Source of the DNA: Hanleya hanleyi
Lineage: Eukaryota > Mollusca > Polyplacophora > Lepidopleurida > Hanleyidae
DNA length: 64,000 nt
Direction: 5' to 3'
NCBI GenBank assembly: GCA_036873755.1
Contig: JAVTVY010020297.1
Coordinates: forward strand, 1 to 64,000
The notes beneath the pieces were generated by a model. It did not search any database and had not been told where the DNA came from. It worked only from the letters and a program-made list of their open reading frames with translations. The position numbers and the translations under genes were made by a program. Below, piece by piece: positions 25,055-36,730 of the stretch (positions are counted from its first letter, which is position 1; every line of letters starts with the position of its first letter).

Positions 25055-26816
25055 CCCTTTGTTTACCGCTATAAGAAATAAGTGGAGTACGCGGAAATCC
25101 TCCATGGACCAAATCACAAATGGGGTAATTAGAAAAAATATGTGATTTTTGGTGGGAGCAACAGTGGTTACCATGGCAACGACGGTCAACATTGGATGGG
25201 CCAAAAAAATCTTAATTTTGGATGCTTTTTGTGTAAATCCATAACAAATTAGACACGAATAATGTAATAAAATACGTTATTTCAATATATAACATCAAGG
25301 ATTTGCCCGTAGAACCATCTTTTCAACAAAGATAAATAATTGAAACCTAGGAAATGATTGAAACAACTAAAATTGTCCAGAAAGTGCTCATTCATGTTTG
25401 CCATTACAGTTTCCCATGAGCATACATTTTCAGTTATGTTTCTCTGTAAGTCGAATTTTAACAGCGATCACAGAGGAATTTGGTGAATAACATATTTGCG
25501 ATGAATATTTAGCTGTCATACATGTAGCATCGAACAGTCAGACATTTGGAAATCTTGATAAAGTCAGATGAAAGTAGCACAATTACCCATATGGAGTTTG
25601 TGTGGCATGTTTGTATTACAAGCGTCTAGTCCGTCATTCATAATCCAGCCGTCGTCCATTAGAGAATATCCGCGTCCATAATCCAAAGACCTATTCCATT
25701 TTCCACATAACAGTATTAGCACCAAATTCAAAAAGACAATCATAGTATACATAAACATAGGCTTGTTTCCTGCAAGAGAGAAGCGGTCAACAGTTTTCAA
25801 TGATGCCGGCAAGACATCATGATGTTCCAAAAATATCAAATCCGTATCGCTGATCAGTATTCTTAATCCATAATATTCGTTATAGAGTCGTCATCTAAAA
25901 AAGATGTATCTCAGTCACGCTTTGATTGTGACTGTTCATATGAGTACCATGAGGATCTTGAAGTACATGGGTTCATACGGCCCCTAGCCCCGGGTTAAGC
26001 GGAATTAGACACAAGTTACGAAACGTAGCGCCATAGATCTTGCACGCTACGTTCGTATTTTGCTATCAGCATGCGATATGTATCGCCAAATTTGAGAAAC
26101 TTTGAGTGGAGGCGCTTGGTGGAATAGCCCTGTTTTATAAGTTTCTGCAACAATGTGTTGTGACGTTGATTAAAATCATCACATTTAACACAGGATCTAG
26201 CAAATGCTACTAAGCGAGATATGGCATAAATGAGATCGAGACAGCAAGAATAAATAAACTATTGGCGGGATTTGAACCTTCAGCCCTTCATACATGCGGA
26301 TATAAGGTGCATTATGCATTACAATATGCCTCAACATTCAATTGAACTTTTATTAGTTTCATAACTTACACGAACTGGTGATTGATACATCAAATATTAC
26401 CATCGGGATTTTTTAGTCTCGTTTCGAAAAGGTCTGATATTACCCAACGGGACTAAAAAGTCCCAAAACTAATTAACCTAATTTCGATAGGAAACTGAGC
26501 TGTTTTCCCAAAAATGAAAGTAGCATTATGTTCTTGATGTTATAAATCATTCATAAAAAAATTCCCAGTTAGATTGACTAAAAACTTTCTCAAACTAGAG
26601 TGCAACAATTTTCTTCTGAAATCCACTATGTTTTGCTGAGAGGGTTATCCGCGTGTCTGAGGACGAAACCGATGGTTGTTGATCACAGCTCGCTATAGGT
26701 TTTTTCAGATAGTCGGAGATAACCTTCCGTGTGTACCTAAATGCCCGACGGCAGGTTTGTGGAATCAGTCACTTAAGAGGGGGTGGGACTTTTAAGTCCC
26801 GTCGGTAAACAAAGGG
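25055..26816. mobile_element. TTAA-flanked family A element inside dapF-like copy 1
   Basis: A perfect 14 bp terminal inverted repeat (CCCTTTGTTTACCG) lies inside a TTAA duplication (25051-25054 and 26817-26820). Copy 2 of the gene is uninterrupted at the same codon, which proves insertion. TTAA targets and CCCT ends indicate the piggyBac type. It encodes no transposase. The interior carries a Penelope 3' fragment (25612-26224), a tRNA-like box B on the minus strand near 26265-26279, and a GGGACTTTTTAGTCCC-style motif repeated near the right end. Confidence 0.85.
25612..26224 (-). mobile_element. Penelope-like element 3' fragment (about 610 bp)
   Basis: Near-identical to 60148-60752, including the last about 170 bp of the RT frame and the complete 3' non-coding tail. 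It ends abruptly at GAGATATG on the 5' side. It is nested inside the TTAA element, so the order is gene first, then the TTAA element (with the PLE either already in it or added later). Confidence 0.85.
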
Positions 26817-27689
26817 TTAAGATGAATAATGTAGATTTCATTGAACGCTATAACGTGAACAACTGCCGAGTTTTTACAGGGTCGTGATGTATATGTGACG
26901 TACGATGGAAGGCCTGAATCGTCTTGATATAAAAGCTTCCGGGAACAAAATCTTCGAGATACGGGAAAGGCATGAGGAAGGTTCAGTTGTGATGGTTGTG
27001 GAGTCGGAGACGGAGATGGGTGGGCTAACCATGCGGTCCTGGGAGTCATGTGTGAATGGAGAGACATGGGCTTGTGGTACAGGTGCCATAGGAGCTGCTC
27101 TTACAACATGGGTTAGGACGAGAGTTCAGCGGACGAGAAACACTCCTGCAAATGGTCAACGTTCGGCTTGGACAAATACAGATCAAGGCAACCAAGATTG
27201 TACATACCATACCAGAAACGTTTTTCTCTAACTTCTACTACAGAGGGATGTTTCAGATCCACAAAAGAGTGCGCAAAGTCCACAAGACAAACTGTCAGGC
27301 TACCGTGAACGCACTCGTGCACTGATCTTGGTCAACGAGGGAGTTCGATTCAACCTGTCACCTTGTCTAGATCGAGGAGGTTGGAAAGGAAGACATGTAA
27401 CGACAACCAAAGTCAATTAATACAATACTGACATATAATTCTATGAGCAGGTATACAGGATTCAGGTGGCGGTGTCGTTTCCTGAAACGAAGATCCCTGA
27501 TCTACAAATTACGTTTACCTGTAGTCTTATAGTTATCTTTAACGGAAGTCCAAAATAATCCAATGATATATATATACGAAATATCACGGAATCCGTATCT
27601 AAATCGCGATCAGCCCTGGTCTCAGCCACAGTCTGGTCACGATCGGTTCCTCCGTGGTTGGGTCCAGCGTCTATCCTCTTCCCTAGGTC

Positions 27690-27978
27690 TTCTTTAGATG
27701 ACGACTTTACAACGAATATTATGGATTAAGAATACTGATCAGCGATACGGATTTGATATTTTTGGAACATCATGATGTCTTGCCGGCATCATTGAAAACT
27801 GTTGACCGCTTCTCTCTTGCAGGAAACAAGCCTATGCTTATGTATACTATGATCGTCTTTTTGAATTTGGTGCTGAAACTGTTATATGGGATATGGAATA
27901 GGCCTTTGGATTATGGACGCGGATATTCTCTAATGGACGACGGCTGAATTATCAATGACGGATCAGACGCTTGTAATC
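27690..27978 (+). mobile_element. Penelope-like element 3' fragment, opposite orientation
   Basis: Reverse complement of the common 3' tail (TTAGATGACGACTTTACAAC through GACGCTTGTAAT). It is the only one of the PLE fragments in the window on the plus strand. Confidence 0.8.
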
Positions 27979-28429
27979 GTCCACTCCCGAATGGATGGAC
28001 TTTACGTCGTGTGCTATACGACCTGGCCCGTCCGTGGTTAAGTCCGCCGTCTATCTTCCTTCTCCAGGTCTTCTTCTACTCTCGGGCTGTATGGACTTCT
28101 CGTCTTCGTCGTGTCTCGTCTTACACGACCTGGCCCCTCCAAGCGTTGGTAACTTTCAATGGATGCGGGCGGCCTGGTCACGACAGTACTCTCACAGTAC
28201 AAAGACTTCTACGGTACCGGCCCATCTCTCTGTAACACCGCAGGACTAATCAACTGTACGGCTTACCACAGCAGCAGACGACACTCCTCGTAGGAATAAA
28301 TCGCAGGCTTCAGCGACCCCGCCCACGACGACTCACTCCACGGCCTCGCTCCAAGAACGAATCATCAAGACTAGAGTTCAGGGCTACACAGTCCACATAG
28401 GAACTGGCGATACGGACATCGATAACACA

Positions 28430-28595
28430 CGGTGGATAGGTAGGCACCTGATCTAGGACTCCTCTTCTCCCACTACTGCATGGACATTCCGGATGGATGG
28501 TTATCTGAGCTAGGAACCCTCTTTTACCACTACTGTGTGGACATCCAAGATGCGTGGTCACCTGGTCTAGAAACCCCCTTTTACTACTAATGTAT
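28430..28595. repeat. three-unit minisatellite, about 57 bp period
   Basis: Three diverged units carry the phrases CACCTGATCTAGGA, TATCTGAGCTAGGAACC and CACCTGGTCTAGAAACC, followed by CTACTGCATGGACAT, CTACTGTGTGGACAT and CTAATGTATGGAAC. It lies immediately left of the TTAA MITE. Confidence 0.65.
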
Positions 28596-28608
28596 GGAAC
28601 AGTATTAA

Positions 28609-29169
28609 CCCTGTATGGCCTGGGCTTTTTGGGACGTATCCAGGCCTGGGGGGGGAGGCGAAATGCTCCCCCTAATTATTTTTCTTACCCCTTGAGCTAG
28701 AGGGCGGAAACTTACCACACTATACCCTTGGGTCAAGCTCTACCAGAAAATGTCAAAAAGTCCAAGATGGCCGCTTCGATGATGTCATAGTGACGTCATT
28801 TTCAAAAGCGGCATTTTTTGATCGATTTTCCGGTCGGATTTTCCGATTTTTTTATTTATGCAATTTCTCCGCAAAAACTGCATGATAAATTAGTAAATAT
28901 TAATGTGATGTGATTTTGCCCACCTTTCATCGCGGAAATTTTGAAGAAATATGATAAAAACATCACTTTTCTGGTACCCCACGTGGTCGCCGTTTTGAAC
29001 TTACTCATGTTCCTCTGCTCGGGGTGTTATGCAAAAGGCTCAAAATGACCCCAATATAATAAACTATAAAATCGAGGAGTTTCAGCTCTCCATTTGTTGT
29101 CGTTCCGGAGATAGCGCAGAAAGTTTGGTAGGGGGGCCATTTCGCCCCCCTCCCCCAGGTCAGGTAGGG
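28609..29169. mobile_element. TTAA-flanked family B, 561 bp copy
   Basis: TTAA at 28605-28608 and 29170-29173, with ends CCCTGTATGGCCTGGG and CAGGTCAGGTAGGG. The subterminal G-tract and C-tract pair when inverted. The interior carries GATGATGTCATAGTGACGTCA (CRE-like). It is the best preserved, uninterrupted copy of the family and encodes nothing. Confidence 0.8.
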
Positions 29170-29173
29170 TTAA

Positions 29174-29370
29174 TATATGATTGACCGTGAATTATGTAAT
29201 GATGGTGATTATATAAACAACAGCACAGATGCATAGATTGCAATGAATTACTGGAGATCATGGTTGTTCAATGTCACCATCAACGGGATCTGTTATTATA
29301 CCCGAAATGTCTGTAAAAAATATATAACTATAAGATACCTGGCTTGTAACTCATACTTGGATACTAACCA
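29174..29370 (+). pseudogene. displaced 3' end of dapF-like copy 1
   Basis: Matches copy 2 from about 33328 to 33520 (CACAGATGCATAGATTGCAAT, here ending the frame with GATGCATAG, then the downstream flank). Copy 2 encodes the MTGP...VFDG tail typical of DapF C-termini here. Separation from 27200 by about 2 kb of inserted DNA makes copy 1 irreparably split. Confidence 0.65.
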
Positions 29371-30228
29371 TTGACACGGAAGGGTGAACTACAACTTCAG
29401 TGTCAGGTGAGCATGCTTCGCAAAGTGACACTCTAACTTAACGATGATTTTATCCAAGCAGTAGAGAAAATTTCGATATTAATGATGAAATTATTTTTAG
29501 GAATGGAGAGACTAACTAGCAGGTGTCGAACCCTGCTCATACTGTATAAAATGGTTATATCTACAATTTAGATAAACAATTTTGCCTGTATACATGTATG
29601 TGTCTAACGGAAGAACATCTATATATCACTGAATGGTCGCAAATAACCGAGCAAAGTAGGATACATGATCGATGAAGCCGACAAAGAATAGCAAATGGGG
29701 AAGGGGCGCTGATTAGCCGGATCACCCCCCCCCCCCCTTCACACACACACATACCCACACATACACCCCCCAACACACATAAAATATATCATGGGATTAA
29801 TCTAATCAAAAAATGTTGATAATCCCAACACTGCCACTCTGATTACGTTATATTCCCGATACGTTTTGATACAATTTATTTTGTAACACCTACATTATAA
29901 TAAGGAAATAATGATCTGGTGTTATGCAAAATACCTGTGCATTTTTATGCATAAAAAGGCAAAGATTTAAAGAAAAACGACGTAAACTCAACTTCTCAAT
30001 CTCACCCTTGTGTACGCCATTTTGAATTGATCCATGATCCTTTGCCCTGAGCGATTTATTTATCATCCATTCATTCATATTCAGAAACAATAAGCACAAG
30101 GCCCAGTAACCGGTTCTTTAAAACAAAATGTATAGTGAAATAAGTAAAAGTATATGATTATATGTGTTGGATTAACAAGTGATCCAGTTACAAATTATCA
30201 TAAACAGTATAGGTATATGTAAAACAAA
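29371..30228. repeat. segmental duplication unit, copy 1
   Basis: Closely repeated at 36731-37614 (ACACGGAAGGGTGAACTACA; TATCACTGAATGG; CATGATCGATGAAGCCGAC; TTGTGTACGCCATTTTGAAT). Contains a C-tract/AC microsatellite at 29725-29765 that differs from the other copy. No gene was seen in it; together with the next segment it may be the 3' part of a non-LTR element. Confidence 0.75.
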
Positions 30229-30950
30229 AAGTGGACTTCTACATTATCATAGATATCATAGGTAAATGTATTGAGATAAATCAATTGTAAAAGTATCCAT
30301 ATACATGAGTTTTAAAGAAAGTGGCATGGCTGAATTAAAAATGCCTGTTTTAGAATCTGCTGTAAACGTGTTATGCAGTCGTGTACATGTAACACGTTGT
30401 GAACAAGAAAGTTTTCTAAGATTGGGGCTATGTAAAAGATTGACGGGTTGTATAAGAGCCTTGGCGGTACATGAGATGGAATGTGAGATAAAATATAAGA
30501 GCAATCATATTTGCCTGAAATAATATTGTGTAAACACATTAAATAAATCTCAAATATTTCCTCTATCCGAAAGTTGTGGCAAATTAAAATGTTTACAGGC
30601 ACGAGTGTTCGCTAGGCGATCACAGAGAGTGCTGGTTTCAAACAAAGATACTTAATAAAACTTTTCTGGGTCCATCACACTGCAATTTGACAGTGAAGAC
30701 ACCAAACAGGAGGACAATAGTCCAGTTGGCTCCTACCCAGGGATATATACAAATATCTGATGGTAGAAATAGAAGGATTTGCAAGTTCTCTTTACAAGTC
30801 CAAGCTTGAAAAGCTTTACTTCAAATGTCCTCTACATGAGCTTTAAAATTTAAATCAGATGATAAAATGACACCCAGATCATTAACCTTTGACACCTTCT
30901 CGATGACCTGTCCGTTTATCTCGTATTGACAGAAAATATTATTCTTATTC
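30229..30950 (-). pseudogene. non-LTR retrotransposon RT, C-terminal fragment (copy 1)
   Basis: On the minus strand the frames give EINGQVIEKVSKVNDLGV followed by ILSSDLNFKAHVEDI, the conserved stretch just after the palm of CR1/Jockey-type reverse transcriptases. A frameshift leads on to an FNLPQLSDR segment typical of their C-termini. Several stops and frameshifts are visible. The parallel copy is at 40147-40836. The N-terminal part of this copy is missing; a Penelope fragment abuts it on the right. Confidence 0.7.
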
Positions 30951-30954
30951 GTAA

Positions 30955-31120
30955 AATACAAACGTCTAGTCCGTCATTCATTATTCAGTCGCCGTTCATT
31001 CAAGACTGTTCATGTCCATAATACAAGGACCTGAATCATATAATAGCATTAGCACCAAATTAAAAGAATGAATCAAAGTATATATAAAAAATAGGTTAGT
31101 TTCATGCAACAGAAGCGGTC
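30955..31120 (-). mobile_element. Penelope-like element 3' fragment, diverged
   Basis: Recognisable by ACAAACGTCTAGTCCGTCAT and TAGCATTAGCACCAAATTAA. More diverged than the 60 kb copy and closer to the 40.8 kb copy, so it was probably inserted before the segmental duplication. Confidence 0.7.
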
Positions 31121-31737
31121 AAGGTATATAGTCTGGGAGCCAGGATCGGGTTTTAGTGAAATACTTCACCCCATCGGCAAGATAATTTCCAACTATACCA
31201 TGACTTTCTATGGTTATGGGGGTATTACCCGGGGTGGATATATTTTCAAAAGGTTGTGAAGAGAAATCACACTACTCCCAGTCATGATATGCACCTCAAC
31301 GAACTGTTGCCTTTGTACGGACTATATCAGTTTTGCTGCTTTTTTTCAGGGCGTTTCAGATACGGCTGTAAAACTTCCAGCTGACGAAATATAACAAAGA
31401 CAAACTTTGCACCTTTAACATGCATGTTTTCATATATATGTAGCGTGAGCCTCGCTGGCTTTCGTGTATGTTGTGTTACTGTGCCTCAGGCTCTGTGGAA
31501 CTCGTCAACGTTTGGAGGTAGGTTCACTGAAGGAGGAACGCCCGATCTGGATCACGTTCTCAAAATATATGGTCAAAGCTCGGAAAACCTGGTCGTGAGT
31601 TATTCATCAACATGTTTATTGTTTTCGTCAGTTGCCTTCACATTGTATATTCCGTCGCATACATATATATGATCGTCACTATGACAGTCTCGTGAAAACT
31701 TTCTTCATGCGCACAAGAATTTCATGAACTGTTAAAA
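31121..31737 (+). other. spacer with one candidate exon
   Basis: A 105-base open block (31490-31594) is bounded by a good acceptor (pyrimidine-rich tract, GTGCCTCAG) and a GTGAGT donor. It is phase 0 at both ends and encodes ALWNSSTFGGRFTEGGTPDL plus fifteen more residues. No family was recognised and no partner exon identified. It may be a host exon or chance. Confidence 0.25.
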
Positions 31738-32542
31738 TATATACTAATTGCAAACTAGCTGTGTAGATTCAATCTGCTATTATTCAGTGCGCTCTTATTC
31801 TTCACACATTTTATTTCACATTACATACATGAATATTCAGTGAAGTGTGAAATTCTCTCCCGCTATTCATTATGAAACTTTATGTAAACTGTCGTGATCC
31901 CTGTCAGATGCGGTCGGCCATTTTGATCGCATAGTAAAATGTCGCTGTTTGAAACCAAAAGTGTGGATTCACCCCAGGTTTTCGAAAGTAGTCCGTCATA
32001 ATACGACAGAGTTGCTCAGTAGACGTATTATATTTTTGTTCCGCGAGCAGTTTATTGACTCGAAATGACCTACCTAATCTAGACTGTATATTTTGGTGCA
32101 AATATCCTGTTCATCCGTTTCATTATTCTGGCAAAATCGTTATACCTACCTGTTTTATTATCGGTACATTTATTTAGTGATTGAATGACTTCGTTTCAGA
32201 TAACTGAAACACCTATACATTTTTCTGTATATTACAGGGTCGTCGTTCACAAATATAGGGCAGAATTCACACGTTATGTCATCGGGCTATGTGTTGTTTG
32301 TCAGCGGTCCCGTGGGTAACTTATCGGTTCATTCCTTCTTAAGGGCTTAATAATATACCTATCATTGATATATTGCGGCATGAATGAAAGCAATACCCAA
32401 GTAAGCATCTGATTGCCTTTGACTTATCAAGCAATATTTCATCATATGCTCTATCTTGTAAGTAATGCAGAGAGTGCAGTCTGAACACAAAATTGTCCAC
32501 ACAGCTTCATAGACACGACGCGATCGCTAAAGGTTGTGAGAC

Positions 32543-33392
32543 ATGTCGCAGATAAAACATATACCGTTCTCAAAATACCATGGTCTGGGAAATCATTTTA
32601 TCATCGTGGATAATAGACAAGGTCAATCTGACTTTTCTGATCCTGCATTGATAATAACCATGTGCAACGTGGAAACGGGTGTGCCGAAGGTGTGGTCGAA
32701 ATAATCAACTGTAACAGAAATCATCACGAATCATGTCTCTATGAGATTGTGTATCATGGATGCAATGGTAAACGTGGAGGCTTTTGTGGGAATGGTTCTC
32801 GTTGCTCAGTTGACTTTGGCCGTTGCCTTGGAATTGTACGAGCAGATGAGTGGTTCAACTTTTGTGGGTGTGATCGCCAATACTCTGGGAGTTACGAGTC
32901 GAAAACCGGACTCGTTTCCCTAAGATGAATAATATAGATTTCATTGAACGCTATAACGTGAACAACTACCGAGTTTTTACAGGGTCTGATGTATATGTGA
33001 TGTACGTGGAAGGCCTGAATCGCCTTGATATTCAAGCTGCCGGGAACAAAATCCTCGAGGTACGGGAAAGGCATGAGGAAGGTTCAGTTGTGATGTTTGT
33101 GGAGTCGAACACGGAGATGGATGAGCTAACGATGCGGTCCTGGGAGTCATGTGTGAATGGAGAAACCTGGGCTTGTGGTACAGGTGCCATAGGAGCTGCT
33201 CTGATAACATGGGTTAGGACGAGAGAGTTCAGGGGACGAGAAACACTACTGCAAAAGGTCAACGTTCGGCTGGGACAAATACAGATCAAGGCAACCAGAA
33301 TTGAAGATACCAGCTTTACGGATATATATATGACTGGCCCAATCCGTCATGTATTTGATGGTAATTATATCAACAACATCACAGATGCATAG
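32543..33392 (+). pseudogene. diaminopimelate epimerase-like gene, copy 2 (frameshifted)
   Basis: The start is the ATG at 32543, in the same context as copy 1. Visible family marks in order: KYHGLGN and VDNR, FCGNGSRC (first catalytic cysteine), GIVSL-like GLVSL, a GSDVYVMYVEGL segment where bacterial enzymes have GxPHxV, RSWESCVNGETWACGTGA (second catalytic cysteine) and a C-terminal MTGPIRHVFDG. The layout resembles the Bacteroidetes form more than the proteobacterial one (inference). Two breaks: a 4-base loss near 32681 that removes the VGADG motif, and a 1-base loss near 32921 that creates an ATGA overlap between the two halves. It is intron-free, about 280 codons in all, the usual family length. 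The 5' flank and the 3' flank to about 33520 are shared with copy 1. Likely a non-functional paralogue of a gene acquired from bacteria. Confidence 0.8.
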
Positions 33393-33520
33393 ATTGCAAT
33401 AAATTACTGGAGAACATGATTGTTCAATGTCACCTTCACCGGGTTCTGTTATTATACCAGAAATGTCTTTAAAAATATGCAACTATGAGCTACATGACCT
33501 GTAACATATACTTGGACACT

Positions 33521-35989
33521 ACACTACAAATAATTTGATCCAGTTTGATCCAATGTTTTGTAGCTTATGCAATGAGTGAGCCACACATGAGCCAACGGTG
33601 AGCCATATAGCAGTCAGAATATTTGATGATCCAAAACTGATTCGTTATGATTTGTTTTTATGTGTAATCTGCCTTGAAGAGACTGTGATCCAGTAGTGAC
33701 TCAATAATGTTGTCTCACTCAGCCAACAAAATGAGCCAAGATATCAAGATTTCCAGTGCTGTCATTCACTGGATCATTGGGTCAAGTTACAAAAGCAGTC
33801 TGCATCATTGAGTCAAGTTGACGACTATTTTGGATGATCAAGCTTTTAAGAAAGTGGAGTTCATATATGTAATTATTGTTGGCTCACTACCCGATCAATC
33901 TGTACATTCTGGCATCTTTCATGTCGATGTGAGTTACATGTTTCGATAAATGAGTTGTGTCTCTTAGTTGTCTCATTGATACATGTAAGAAAGAGTATTG
34001 CTAACAAAAATAAAAGTTACATGTACGTCAGTTCAAGTTACTATTAGATGAGCATGATATATTTTGTTGGCAGTGAGGGAGTTGACTTACAAAATGCAAA
34101 CATGAGAAGATTACCTTAATTGAATTATGTGAACACTCCTTCATCGGAATACCCTATATATTTAGGAGGGTATATCATGTAAATTTGCACAATGAACAAG
34201 AACGTGTGCACGTGATCTCTTCGAAAACGAGTGTACACTTAAGTGAAACATGTACCTCCCTAGTTATCAACGTGCTAAAAAAAATCTTACCTGCAAAAAA
34301 TCTCCCCGCCCCGGTCCGCCACCATCCTCTTTAATGGAACTGAAAAATGGTAGCACTCCATCTCAGAGCCATCACCACTTTCTGAGTGTACAGAATATTG
34401 GAAAATATACTGTTTTATTTTTAGCCAAATCATCATGAAATTTGAACATAATATTTTATCCAGATTTACATTCATGTTATGAAACAGTGGAAAATAAAAC
34501 AGAACTTCTCTAATTTTCAGCCGAATGGAAATTTGAAAATATAAGACAGAATTACATTGTGCGCAATAAAACAATTCTTTGCAATAATGAATGGGGAAAT
34601 TGTATCTACTATATAGTACAAATTAATAGTATTAAATTCTTAAGTTTTAAACCTTTAAGTTAGTAATTTGAAATCAAGTTTAGAAATTCATCTATGTATA
34701 TGAAACAGTTCAGTTTGGAGAGTAAAGCTATTTCATTCAATATCGGTATGTTATATTCTATGTGCTAATATAGCCAATATGTTACGTTTGAAAATAAATA
34801 TTGTATAATATTGTGTTTTCTCATCACATACTGATGCTTTCTCATACTTACAAGCACTTATGATGATACCTGGATGCCGGTACATGTGTACGGTACCAAG
34901 AAATTTTGTGTACCACCCCTTTCCCCATTCAATCTGGTACATCTCCTTCTAAAGCTGTATTTAAACAAAAATGCCACCCACTCCCCTTTCCCTTCTATGA
35001 AACACAGCACCAATAACCATAGACTGAGGGAATATATCATGATGATAAAGCGAGACCACTTTTATTCCTCACCCAATAACCATGATTGATCCATATAATA
35101 ATGGATTAGCATGATACTGGAGGAATTTTGACTATCTAAATAAAATAAACATTCAAAATACCATTAAAAGCAGCATTATAGGAAAGTAATTTTTGAAGTG
35201 CTGAAACGTTTTTAACTGAAATGATAATCACAGAAAATTTACATTCTTATTAACTTCTCACGAGCATTAGACGAGAAATGGATGTGTGCATCCACATAAA
35301 GGCACACAGGATACTTGATTGTATCGTCAAAATTCACTGATCTTTTGATCCAGTGGTGACACAAATCTGGGACACTCTGTCATTGATAGACCACTGATCC
35401 ATCGTTATTGGATCGATGATTCAGTAAAGATTTTTGGACCGATGATCCAGAACTAAAGATACAATGTTAGTCTTTGCAACACTTTTTTTATACTGTACGT
35501 GTATATTCGAGGTGAGCCACTGGTGATGCAATTTCCAATCAGGGGAGAGCATCATGTATCCAGCCTTTGATTAAGTGGTGCATCACTTGCGTGTCAAAAA
35601 GGGCTCCTCGTCATTTTGGATCATTGTGGATTAATGATCCACTATGACGGAAGATATGATATGATATTTATTACGATCAATGCATGGATACACCAAGGGG
35701 AATATCTTTCCAACATGGTATTAAAACAATGGAAGTACACAAGAGTAAAATGAAGCTAGATAAAATCACACATGTACCTTAAAACTTATTGTACCTTCGA
35801 GTGCAGTTATAGGGCCAATAGACAAAACCTATCGTTTTGTTCTAGTCTTTCTGGCAGAGGTTGTGGTGGCGAGTACTTTTGGTCTCTCTACCGTCATTAT
35901 ATGGCAATATTTTCCACCGAGCAATGCCATAGTTGCATTCGGGTTTATAATAAATTCAGCTTTTTTAACAGCAGACCAGTTTGGAAAAG
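33521..35989. other. AT-rich stretch, no gene recognised
   Basis: GATCCA/TGGATC words are unusually frequent at 33535-33850 and again at 35335-35650, together with GTGAGCCAC at 33570 and 35510. This hints at a diverged element about 2.1 kb long, but no matching termini or target duplication were found. Open frames are unrecognised. Confidence 0.4.
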
Positions 35990-36716
35990 TCGGTAATTTT
36001 TTTAAAGAGTCCTTGTCTTTTCCCCTCTAGTTTTGTACATGTGAATAGGAAATGCTTTCATCTTCAGTCTACATGTTCTCTGCAGTTTGGGTAGTTTATT
36101 GTTGCGGCCTGTTTTACGTCCTGCTTCAATCTCTCAGTTGAGTGCAGAGACTCTAAGTTTACATAGTACCTGTCGGTAATTCTGATTTTTTTATAGTTGC
36201 TAGATAGTTTCTTTGATTCTTACTGTATGTTTGAGAGTACATTTTCAGTTTTTCAGAGCTTTGTAGTTTATATCTGTTATACTTTTCAAAGCTGTGAGTG
36301 AATGCATCCTGGGCAGATTGGACTACATGTTTATTTATCGTATCTGGTTGAGGAAGACTATGTTGGTTGAATAGTTTAGTGGTATAAGTGAACCATGTGG
36401 TCATGCCAGATTCGTGTAGATTCTTACTGCATTTGTAGGCATCAGACAACAGGGGGTTAAATGTTGGATCTTCTAGTCTCATTCTGTATTTTAAAATAGC
36501 CGTATTTATATCAAAAGAGAAGGGCTGTCTATCTAATTCTGTTTTACATATAAAATTTGTGGTATATTTGTTGACGCGTAGATTTAATTTACAAAATTTG
36601 TTATGAGCTTTTTCGAAAGATTCCTTATCTATAAGATCATAATAGTGGTCAGTATCATGAGTGAAATTTGAGAAGAAATGAGCGGCGTTCAAGCTTCTCA
36701 AGCTCAAATGGATCAT
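35990..36716 (-). pseudogene. second non-LTR retroelement, C-terminal fragment
   Basis: The minus-strand frame (185 codons) ends in KLKMYSQTYSKNQRNYLATI. Beyond its stop, a shifted frame continues as KLRVSALNWEIEAGRKTGRN and then a Cys-bearing segment. This is the usual SKLRTY...LRISAHxLEIExGRY...C layout at the extreme C-terminus of metazoan non-LTR reverse transcriptases. At least one frameshift and a stop separate the parts. It belongs to a different lineage from the 30.2/40.1 kb pieces. Confidence 0.55.
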
Positions 36717-36730
36717 TTTACTTGTTGTGT

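Larger units (their letters stand above)
24669..27200 (+). pseudogene. diaminopimelate epimerase-like gene, copy 1 (interrupted)
   Basis: DapF interconverts LL- and meso-diaminopimelate in bacterial lysine and peptidoglycan synthesis, using two active-site cysteines. The frame from ATG 24669 reads KYHGLGN and IIVDNR (the GNDF-type start of the family), then VGADGVV, then FCGNGSRC holding the first catalytic cysteine. At 25051 a TTAA element splits the gene. It resumes at 26821 and gives ETWACGTGAIGAAL with the second cysteine. Breaks: the 1.76 kb insertion, two single-base insertions near 26882-26905 and a two-base loss near 27123. The GxPH loop of the family reads GSDVY in copy 2's equivalent, so the usual histidine is absent. 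The 3' end is displaced to about 29174-29350 by another insertion. No introns are apparent. Best explained as a laterally acquired, now disabled gene. Confidence 0.8.
27201..28604. other. composite insertion displacing the dapF-like 3' end
   Basis: Alignment with copy 2 stops at about 27198 and resumes at about 29174, so this segment and the MITE after it are additional DNA. It contains a reverse-oriented Penelope fragment (27690-27978), repeated phrases of the CGTGGTTAAGTCC / CGTCTATC type near 27650, 28030 and 28130, and a short minisatellite. No gene was recognised. Confidence 0.55.

Noticed and set aside
24669..33392. DapF-like genes as bacterial contamination
   Set aside because: They lie in eukaryotic repeats, occur as a duplicated locus with flanks, and one is split by a TTAA transposon with a Penelope fragment inside it.
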